In this document: positions 43,087 through 49,292 of the stretch, piece after piece
How the letters are laid out: each line of letters begins with the position of its first letter
Position numbering within the stretch: the stretch's first letter is position 1
Assembly: GCA_025966315.1 (NCBI GenBank)
Contig: JAOPUZ010000036.1
Span: 1 to 49,292, forward strand
Source: Frankiales bacterium
GTDB taxonomy: Bacteria > Actinomycetota > Actinomycetes > Mycobacteriales > Jatrophihabitantaceae
Direction of reading: 5' to 3'
DNA length: 49,292 nt
Position numbers and translations under genes: made by a program
The notes under the pieces: generated by a model
What the model was told of the DNA's origin: nothing
Seen by the model: the letters and a program-made list of their open reading frames with translations, nothing else
The model's database searches: none

Positions 43087-44097
43087 TCATCCCTCTCTGA
43101 GTGCGCGCAACCCCTCCTTCAGTGAACCCATGGTGGCCAGCACCGCGGTGGGCTCGTAACCGCAGTGCGCCATGCAGTTGTTGCACCGCTCGTCTTTGCC
43201 GCGACCGTAGGCGTCCCAGTCTGTGGTCTCGATGAGTTCGGCGTACGTCTCGGCGTAACCGTCGGCCATCAGGTAACACGGCCGCTGCCAACCCTTGAGC
43301 GAATAGGACGGAATGCCCCAGGCCGTGCACTCGTAATCCACCTTGCCCTCGAGGAAATCGAGGAACAGCGGCGAGTGGTTGAGACGCCAGCGCTTGCGGT
43401 TCCCGCCGCCGAAAGCCTTTGCGAACAGCTCGCGCGTCTCGGTCACGCCCAGGAAGTGATCCTGGTCGGGCGCCTTCTCGTAGGCGTAGGCCGGCGAGAT
43501 CATCATGTCGTCGACCTTCATCTCGTCGTTGAGGAAGTTCAGGACGTCGACGATGGTCTGCGGAGTATCGGTGTTAAAGAACGTCGAGTTGGTGGTGACC
43601 CGGAATCCCTTTGCTTTCAGGAATCGGATCGCTTCCATGGCTTCGTCGAAGACGCCGTTCTTGTCCACTGCGTGATCGTGACGTTCGCGCAGCCCGTCCA
43701 CGTGGATGACAAAGGAGAAATAGCGCGACGGCTTGAAGTCGAACTTGTCGAATCGCTTGCGCAATAGTTCGGCGTTCGTGCACAAGTAGACGTATTTCTT
43801 CTTCTTGACCAGCTCGTTCACCATCACGTCGATCTGCGGGTGCATCAACGGCTCGCCGCCGGCAATCGACACCATCGGCGCGCCGCTCTCTTCGATCGCG
43901 CCGAGGGCCCGCTCGACCGGCATGCGCTGACGCAGCAGATCCGCGGGGTGCTGGATCTTGCCGCAGCCGGGGCAGGCCAGGTTGCACGCGAACAGCGGTT
44001 CCAGCTCGACGATCAGCGGGAACTTCTCTCGCTTGCGCACCTTCTGTGCAAACAAGTAGGCACCGATTCGCATACCTTGGCGCAGAGGAATCGCCAT
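43087..44097 (-). CDS. hpnH: Radical SAM adenosylhopane synthase HpnH
   Basis: 336 residues. The radical SAM cluster motif is Cys38-x3-Cys42-x2-Cys45 in LFACNLACPGCGK. A Cys-rich C-terminal region (GKDERCNNCMAHCGYEPTA) and SPAYAYEKAPDQDHFLG match HpnH, which attaches a 5'-deoxyadenosyl group to hopene, the first step of C35 hopanoid side-chain synthesis. It overlaps the upstream nucleosidase-IspH gene by one base and ends the hopanoid operon. It converges on the SDR gene, 21 bases away. Confidence 0.92.
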   Translation of the reverse strand: MAIPLRQGMRIGAYLFAQKVRKREKFPLIVELEPLFACNLACPGCGKIQHPADLLRQRMPVERALGAIEESGAPMVSIAGGEPLMHPQIDVMVNELVKKKKYVYLCTNAELLRKRFDKFDFKPSRYFSFVIHVDGLRERHDHAVDKNGVFDEAMEAIRFLKAKGFRVTTNSTFFNTDTPQTIVDVLNFLNDEMKVDDMMISPAYAYEKAPDQDHFLGVTETRELFAKAFGGGNRKRWRLNHSPLFLDFLEGKVDYECTAWGIPSYSLKGWQRPCYLMADGYAETYAELIETTDWDAYGRGKDERCNNCMAHCGYEPTAVLATMGSLKEGLRALREG

Positions 44098-45620
44098 TAT
44101 CCGCCCACTTCCTTCGGGAGTGTGAATGTGAGATTTTCTTCGGTCACTGAACGCTCCCTTACCTGCGCACCGCCCAGCGCGATCAGCAGATCTACCACCT
44201 CGTCGACCAATCCCGGTGGTGCGGATGCCCCTGCGGTGACGCCGATCTTGGCGCTCCGCCCGAGCATCGCAGGTTCGATGGCCGAGGCGTCCTCGACCAG
44301 GTAGGCCTCGGCGCCCGCTCGCTGGGCCACCTCGACCAGACGCAGTGAATTCGACGAGTTGGTCGAGCCGATGACGAACACGACATCGGCGTCGGCAGCC
44401 ACCGCGCGGACCGCGTTCTGCCGATTGGACGTCGCGTAGCAGATGTCTTCCGACGCCGGCGCCTCGATCTGAGGGAAGCGTTCGCGCAGCGCCGTGGCGA
44501 CGGTTTCCGCCTCGTCCACCGCCAGCGTCGTCTGGGTGACGTAGGAGACGTGCTCCGGGTCGGCCACGTCCAGCGTGCGGGCCTGGGCCGAATTCTCGAC
44601 CAGCAGGATCTGGCCCGGCGCCTCACCGAGGGTGCCTTCGGTCTCGTCATGACCGGGATGCCCGATGAGCACCACGGTGTCGCCGCGGCTGGCAAAGCGC
44701 CTGGCCTCGGTGTGCACCTTGGCCACCAGGGGACACGTCGCGTCGATCGCAGTCAGCTGGCGGCGCTCGGCCTCGAGGCGGACGGCGGGGGCGACGCCGT
44801 GCGCGGAGAAGATCACCGTGGCGCCATCGGGCACCTCGTTCAGTTCTTCTACGAAGATCGCGCCCCGGCCTTCCAGATCGGCCACCACGTGCGCGTTGTG
44901 CACGATCTGGCGCCGGACGTAGATCGGCATCGGGTACAGCTCCAACGCGCGGTTGACGATGTCGATGGCCCGATCCACCCCGGCACAGAAGCTGCGGGGG
45001 CCGGCTAGCTCGATGGTGCGTGTTCGGATCAGCCGGGACCAGGCGTCCAGCACTGGAGCGAGTTTGCGCAGCGTGCGCAAGGCGGTGAAGCCGTTGGCGA
45101 TCGTGGTGGCGCGGCGCAGCGGCTTGGCGGCGGTGTCCACTACGACCCGGACGACGGCGAGCGCCGGGGCACCGCGACCGGCATAGAGCAATGACCGCGC
45201 ATGCCTTATCAAGATGGCCGATTCGGTGTCGACGGCCAGCGCACCGGTGCCCGCCAGCTCGTCCCGGCCGGGGCCGTCGACGATGCCGGGGGCGGTGTAC
45301 ACCGCCCCGGTACGGACCACGAAGCCGGCGTCGGCGATCAGGCTGGCCAGCAGTTGGGCCGAAGGCAGTGGCACGGTGCCGTCAGCGTCGCGTACTTCGG
45401 TGGCGACCACCACGTCACCGGGCGCGACCGAGGGATCCAGCCCGCCGCCCACCCCGGCCACCAGCACCGAGCGCGGCATCGCCTCGGTGATCACGGGCAA
45501 TGCGGCTTCGGAGCGCCGCGGACCCATCCCGGTACGGAGCAGCTGCGCGTCACACAGCTGCCCGGACAGCGCGGCGTACTCCGACCGTAGAGCCGTCAGA
45601 ACCAAATGCTCGCCACTCAT
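44097..45620 (-). CDS. ispH: HpnG-like nucleosidase fused to IspH (HMBPP reductase)
   Basis: 507 residues. Residues 1-~195 are a nucleoside phosphorylase-like domain (AGVGGGLDPSVAPGDVVVATEV, and VDTES at 130-134) like HpnG, which removes adenine from adenosylhopane. Residues ~204-500 are a complete IspH: Fe-S cysteines 212 (GPRSFCAGVD), 296 (ATCPLV) and 394 (DICYATSNRQ), and H324-D325-E326 in HPGHDETEGT. The enzyme makes IPP/DMAPP. The start overlaps a 39-codon ORF (ATGA). The fusion joins precursor supply to hopanoid tailoring. Either half could also act as a separate protein if cleaved. Confidence 0.85.
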   Translation of the reverse strand: MSGEHLVLTALRSEYAALSGQLCDAQLLRTGMGPRRSEAALPVITEAMPRSVLVAGVGGGLDPSVAPGDVVVATEVRDADGTVPLPSAQLLASLIADAGFVVRTGAVYTAPGIVDGPGRDELAGTGALAVDTESAILIRHARSLLYAGRGAPALAVVRVVVDTAAKPLRRATTIANGFTALRTLRKLAPVLDAWSRLIRTRTIELAGPRSFCAGVDRAIDIVNRALELYPMPIYVRRQIVHNAHVVADLEGRGAIFVEELNEVPDGATVIFSAHGVAPAVRLEAERRQLTAIDATCPLVAKVHTEARRFASRGDTVVLIGHPGHDETEGTLGEAPGQILLVENSAQARTLDVADPEHVSYVTQTTLAVDEAETVATALRERFPQIEAPASEDICYATSNRQNAVRAVAADADVVFVIGSTNSSNSLRLVEVAQRAGAEAYLVEDASAIEPAMLGRSAKIGVTAGASAPPGLVDEVVDLLIALGGAQVRERSVTEENLTFTLPKEVGG

Positions 45621-45736
45621 GATGCGGTCTGCTCTTCGCGCGAGCGCTCATCGCTGTCATTCGCTCTCGCGCGCTGTTCGAAACCAGCTCGTGCCTCGCG
45701 GGGCAGGGCCGTCCGCGGCCCGGTGCGCTCACTCAT
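45617..45736 (-). CDS. 39-residue ORF coupling shc to the nucleosidase-IspH gene
   Basis: ATG 45736 overlaps the shc stop by four bases (ATGA), and the TGA at 45617-45619 overlaps the next start (ATGA). The predicted peptide, starting MSERTGPRTALPREARAGFE, is Arg/Glu-rich with no signal or membrane segment. Its gapless placement suggests either a real micro-protein or a leader that transfers ribosomes from shc to the next gene. No similarity is recognised; chance cannot be ruled out. Confidence 0.4.
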   Translation of the reverse strand: MSERTGPRTALPREARAGFEQRARANDSDERSREEQTAS

Positions 45737-47622
45737 GAGGCGCGCTCGAGGTAGCGCCCGAGGGCACTGATCGGGAAGACGTGGCGGTACATCTCGTAGT
45801 TGATGGAGAAATCGGCCGGAAAGCCGGTGCCGGTGAAGAGTTCCTCGTCCCAGCCGCCGTCGGGCAGTTGATTGCGCAGCAGCCAGTTGACGCCGCTCTC
45901 GATCGCGCCGGAGCTGTCCTCGCCGGCGAGCAACGCGAGCAGGGCCCACGCGGTCTGGGACGGCGTGGACTCGCCCCGGCCGCGCCATTGTTCGTTGGAA
46001 TAGGACCGGATGTCCTCGCCCCAGCCGCCGTCGTCGTTCTGGTGCTCGATGAGCCAGTGCACCGCGCGCCGGATCGGCAACGACCGCGGCGGCACGCCGG
46101 CCGCGACGAGCGCGGGCACGACGGCGCCGGTGCCGTACACGTAGTTCACGCCCCACCGGCCGAACCAGGAACCGTCGGATTCCTGGTGGTGCAGCAGCCA
46201 GTCCAGCCCGCGAGTTGCGGCGGGGGACTCGGCCAGGCCGCGGGCGGCCAGCATCTCCAGGACGTGCGCGGTGACGTCGGCAGTTGGCGGATCGATGACC
46301 GCGCCGAAATCGCAGAAGGGCAGTTTGGTCAACAAAACACGGGTGTTGTCGGCGTCGAAGGCGCCCCAGCCACCGTCCGCGCTCTGCATCCCCACCACCC
46401 AGTCGACGGCCCGTTCGAGCGCGTCCTCGGCGGCCGGCTCGTTCATCCGGGCCAACGCCAGGACGACCTCGGCGGTGTCGTCGATATCGGGGTAGCTGTC
46501 GTTGGCGAACTCGAAGGCCCAGCCGCCCGGGGCCACGTCCGGACGGCGCACCGCCCAGTCACCGCGAACCGTGACCTCTTCGTTCATCAGCCATTTCGTC
46601 GCGGCCCGTTGGGCGGGATCGTCCGGGCTGACGCCGGCATCGGCCAGCGCGATCATGGCCAGGCAGGTGTCCCACACCGGTGACTGGCAGGCTTCCAACC
46701 GCCGGATCGGGCCGTCGGGGCCGTCCTCGTTGATCAGGAATCCATCCAGGCCGGAGATGGCGGCCGAGACCGCCGGGTGATCGAGCGGGTAACCCATCAG
46801 GTGCAGGGCCAGAATCGAGTACACCCAGGGGGGCTGGATGCCGCCCCAGCCGCCGTCGGCTTCCTGGCGTGCGAGTACCCACTCGATGCTGCGGCGCAGC
46901 GAGGCCTCCCGGCCGGGCTTGATGCGCCCCTTCTCGTAACGGTGCAACGCCTTGTCCAGCAACTGGAAACCGCGGGCCGTGCTCCAGCGGGCGGCCGGGA
47001 TTCGCTCCGCAGGCGTCTGGCCGGTACGCAGCTCGTCGAGGGTGAACGGCAACGGCCGGACCGGGCGCAGGGTGGTGACCACGGTCAACGGCACCACGGT
47101 CTGGCGCGCCCAGCAGCCCCAGTCGTAGATGCTGAACGGGACCCGATTGGGCAGCCGGATCAGCTCCGGCGGCATCGCGGGCAGCTCGTCCCAGGACCAT
47201 TCGCCGAACAGGGCGAGCCAGATCCGGGTGAAGACGCGAGTTCGTTCCAGGCCGCCCAGCGCGCGAATGACCTCACCGGCGCGGCGCAGGTGGTCAGTGG
47301 TCGGGTCGTCGCCGGCCAACCGGAGCGCCACGTAGGCCTCGACGGTGGTGGACAGGTCGGCCGGGCCGCCGGCAAAAGTGGCCCAACTTCCGTCCGTGCG
47401 CTGCTGCGAGCGTATCCAGCGCGCGGCCGCAGCCAGCTCATCCGCGGCGAGGATGCCCAGGAATTGTCGGAGTAAAAGGTCTTCGGCGTCCATCGTGACG
47501 TTGGTGCGAAGTTCGCCCTTCCACCAACCGGCCGCGTCCTGTCGTCCGATCAGGTAACTGCGGGCAGCGTCCAGCGCTTCGGCAACCTCGGTGCTGAGGT
47601 TGAGCTGCGGCTGGATGGTCAT
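45733..47622 (-). CDS. shc: Squalene-hopene cyclase
   Basis: 629 residues, within the family range. The catalytic DxDD is Asp379-Ile-Asp381-Asp382 (PDIDDTAEV). Multiple QW motifs (QxxxGxW/G) are visible, for example RQDAAGWWKGE, QQRTDGSWATF, RQEADGGWGG, QSADGGWGAF and HQNDDGGWGE. It cyclises squalene to hopene at the membrane. It follows the prenyltransferase gene by 18 bases and is followed by the coupling ORF, within an operon with hpnE upstream and hpnH downstream. Confidence 0.95.
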   Translation of the reverse strand: MTIQPQLNLSTEVAEALDAARSYLIGRQDAAGWWKGELRTNVTMDAEDLLLRQFLGILAADELAAAARWIRSQQRTDGSWATFAGGPADLSTTVEAYVALRLAGDDPTTDHLRRAGEVIRALGGLERTRVFTRIWLALFGEWSWDELPAMPPELIRLPNRVPFSIYDWGCWARQTVVPLTVVTTLRPVRPLPFTLDELRTGQTPAERIPAARWSTARGFQLLDKALHRYEKGRIKPGREASLRRSIEWVLARQEADGGWGGIQPPWVYSILALHLMGYPLDHPAVSAAISGLDGFLINEDGPDGPIRRLEACQSPVWDTCLAMIALADAGVSPDDPAQRAATKWLMNEEVTVRGDWAVRRPDVAPGGWAFEFANDSYPDIDDTAEVVLALARMNEPAAEDALERAVDWVVGMQSADGGWGAFDADNTRVLLTKLPFCDFGAVIDPPTADVTAHVLEMLAARGLAESPAATRGLDWLLHHQESDGSWFGRWGVNYVYGTGAVVPALVAAGVPPRSLPIRRAVHWLIEHQNDDGGWGEDIRSYSNEQWRGRGESTPSQTAWALLALLAGEDSSGAIESGVNWLLRNQLPDGGWDEELFTGTGFPADFSINYEMYRHVFPISALGRYLERAS

Positions 47623-47640
47623 GGTGGTTAGTTTCCCTCT

Positions 47641-48666
47641 CTAACGATCTCTTCCTACCACATACACAGCAAGCTCTCGAAGCTCATTTGTTCCCACCTC
47701 CGACAAGGAGACCGAATCGAGGCTGGCCATCGCGGCGGCCAATCGCCGGTCTGCCTCGGCTGCAGCCCAATCGAGACCACCGGATTCGGCCACCAGCGCG
47801 GCCGCCCGTGTGACGTCAGACTCCGTCTCCGGTGGTCCGTCGGCGATCAAGCGAGCGAATTCCTCGGAGGCCGGACCGCCCGCGGTCAGGGCTGCCACGA
47901 TCGGCACACTGCGCTTGCCGGCGCGCAGATCCGACGATGCCGACTTGCCGGTGACCGCCGGGTCACCGGTGATGCCGAGGATGTCGTCCACGATCTGAAA
48001 GGCCATCCCGAGCTCGAAGCCGAATTGGTGCAGGGCGGCAACTGTCGCCTCGTCCGCGCCGGCGGCGATAGCGCCGACCGAGCAGGAACCGGCCAGTAGC
48101 GCCGCCGTTTTGCCGGCTTCCATGTCCAGGCACTGGGACAGCGTCACGCCATCGCCTTGTTCCAGCGCGAGATCGGCCGACTGGCCGTCGATCAACCGCT
48201 GGACGACGTCGAGCAGGGGCCCGATTACTCGCGCACCGGCCGGGCCGCCATCAGCGAGTATTTGCACCGCTACGGTAAGTAGTGCGCTGCCGGCCAGGAT
48301 CGCTTGGCCCTCACCGAAAACCGTCCACGCGGTCGGACGATGACGGCGTTCGAGGTCGCGGTCCATCACGTCGTCGTGCAATAGCGAGAAGTTGTGGACC
48401 AACTCGATAGCGGCCGCCGCCGGTGCAGCCACCAAGGGATCGACACCGATGGCCCGGGCGGCCGAGATCGTCAGCGTCGGGCGAATCGCCTTGCCGCCAG
48501 AGCCCGCGGTTGTCGTGCCCTGGCCGTCACACCAGCCGAACTGGTACGCCGAGATAAGGCGCATCGGCTCGTTCAAGCGGCCGACGGCGGCACGCAGCAC
48601 GGGTTCGAACAGGCGGCGATTTTGCGCGATCGCGATGGGCGCAACGGTCGCGGATGGGGTACTCAT
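47641..48666 (-). CDS. Polyprenyl (farnesyl/geranylgeranyl) diphosphate synthase
   Basis: 341 residues. First aspartate-rich motif at Asp98-Asp99-x-x-Asp102 (LLHDDVMDRD) and second in FQIVDDILGITGD, both of the all-trans prenyl diphosphate synthase family, with the Lys of GKRSVP. It condenses IPP with allylic diphosphates to give FPP or GGPP for squalene. The start overlaps the upstream hpnE stop by four bases. Product chain length cannot be set from sequence; the hopanoid context favours FPP. Confidence 0.9.
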   Translation of the reverse strand: MSTPSATVAPIAIAQNRRLFEPVLRAAVGRLNEPMRLISAYQFGWCDGQGTTTAGSGGKAIRPTLTISAARAIGVDPLVAAPAAAAIELVHNFSLLHDDVMDRDLERRHRPTAWTVFGEGQAILAGSALLTVAVQILADGGPAGARVIGPLLDVVQRLIDGQSADLALEQGDGVTLSQCLDMEAGKTAALLAGSCSVGAIAAGADEATVAALHQFGFELGMAFQIVDDILGITGDPAVTGKSASSDLRAGKRSVPIVAALTAGGPASEEFARLIADGPPETESDVTRAAALVAESGGLDWAAAEADRRLAAAMASLDSVSLSEVGTNELRELAVYVVGRDR

Positions 48667-49292
48667 GCCGACAGCTCCCCCTGTGAGTACGTGTCCTCAG
48701 ATAGCAGTTGCTGGGCTGCGGTTATTCCACTGCGTACGGCACTCTCCATAGTGTCGGGCCAACCAGTGGCGGTCCACGCTCCCGCGGGGACGAGTCGGTT
48801 GCGTTCTCGGATCGATGCACGCAACCTAGCGGAGCCGGGCGCTTGGCGAAACGTTGCGCGCCGTTCCCGGGTCACGAAGCCCTCGACCAGTCGGGTACCG
48901 GCCGGCGCGCGGAACAGCTGACGCAGCTCGCCGTCGAAGCGCTCAACCAGACTCTGGGTCGGCACATCGACGATCTGGTCGGCCGCGGAAACCGTCACAG
49001 CCAAATACTGCTCGTCAGAGTTTCGCTCACGTAAACCTGATGATTCCGATCGGTCGAAGATCCACTGCGACGCTGTTCCGACCGCGGCCACGAACGGGTA
49101 CCCGGTCAGCGGCCGGTCGTAGATGAGGTGCACGTTGACGATCGGGCTGGCGCCCAGCTCCACGCCGTCGATCGGCAGTACGGACGGCGCCAGCCGGGCC
49201 GCTTCGCGGTTGGGGACGGCCAGCACTGCGGCCCCGGCGCTGACGATCCTGGACCCGGTGCGCTGATCAAGGCCCGCGCTGACTGAATCCCG
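48663..49292 (-). CDS. hpnE: Hydroxysqualene dehydroxylase-type FAD oxidoreductase, C-terminal part (5' end outside window)
   Basis: The frame is open from the window edge to the stop at 48663, giving ~209 residues of an amine-oxidase-like FAD protein: AGAAVLAVPNREAARLAPSV, SPIVNVHLIYDRPLTGYPFV, and a C-terminal GAWTATGWPDTMESAVRSGI, the FAD-binding end typical of HpnE. It reduces hydroxysqualene to squalene after HpnC/HpnD. It is the first visible gene of the hopanoid operon; hpnC and hpnD are expected just beyond the window. Confidence 0.8.
   Translation of the reverse strand, partial: RDSVSAGLDQRTGSRIVSAGAAVLAVPNREAARLAPSVLPIDGVELGASPIVNVHLIYDRPLTGYPFVAAVGTASQWIFDRSESSGLRERNSDEQYLAVTVSAADQIVDVPTQSLVERFDGELRQLFRAPAGTRLVEGFVTRERRATFRQAPGSARLRASIRERNRLVPAGAWTATGWPDTMESAVRSGITAAQQLLSEDTYSQGELSA

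Overview
The window is high-GC DNA with tight gene packing, frequent 1-4 nt start/stop overlaps and GTG/TTG starts. Gene content points to a Gram-positive actinobacterium: a sortase with its cell-wall-type substrate, an actinobacterial hopanoid cluster, a PAP2/wax-ester-synthase-type fusion and GlxA- and SCO6745-type regulators. The genus cannot be fixed from the sequence; a Frankia/Jatrophihabitans-like lineage is only an inference from the hopanoid cluster.

1-3.3 kb is an accessory patch with lower GC than the rest. It holds the end of an unknown gene, two adjacent paralogous CD-NTase-like nucleotidyltransferases (the second frameshifted exactly at a triplicated GAAGC pentamer), a small basic ORF and two tandem double-helix-turn-helix proteins of recombinase-associated type. 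3.3-5.2 kb encodes a secreted cysteine-pair repeat protein coupled to a sortase-like lipoprotein. 5.3-10.3 kb holds an HD hydrolase divergent from a GlxA/AraC regulator, an oxidoreductase and a large secreted repeat protein ending in an excalibur motif.

10.5-18.6 kb is metabolic: metY-metX for homocysteine synthesis, and on the minus strand carB-carA behind two uncharacterised ORFs. 18.9-21.6 kb is a Zur-box-preceded zinc ABC importer (znuA-znuC-znuB) whose end overlaps a membrane-anchored beta-lactamase-fold protein. 22.6-31 kb mixes a HAD phosphatase, a LysR regulator with a one-base frameshift opposite an MFS exporter, poxB, a DUF1778/GNAT toxin-antitoxin pair with a clear operator, a RibD/DHFR-like reductase, an SCO6745-type protein and a VOC protein.

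31.2-35.3 kb is a minus-strand catabolic cluster: two PF04909-type amidohydrolases around a Rieske protein, plus an HpaI-type aldolase. 35.5-37.8 kb is a MarR regulator with a palindrome abutting its start, followed by a DHA2 drug exporter. 37.8-49.3 kb is a lipid and hopanoid region: a flippase-like membrane protein, a GT4 glycosyltransferase, a PAP2-acyltransferase fusion, an SDR, hpnH, a nucleosidase-IspH fusion, a 39-codon coupling ORF, shc, a polyprenyl diphosphate synthase and the 3' part of hpnE. Together these would make squalene, cyclise it to hopene, add an adenosyl group and remove the adenine, while the fused IspH supplies isoprenoid precursor. I saw no tRNA, rRNA, CRISPR array or intact insertion sequence.
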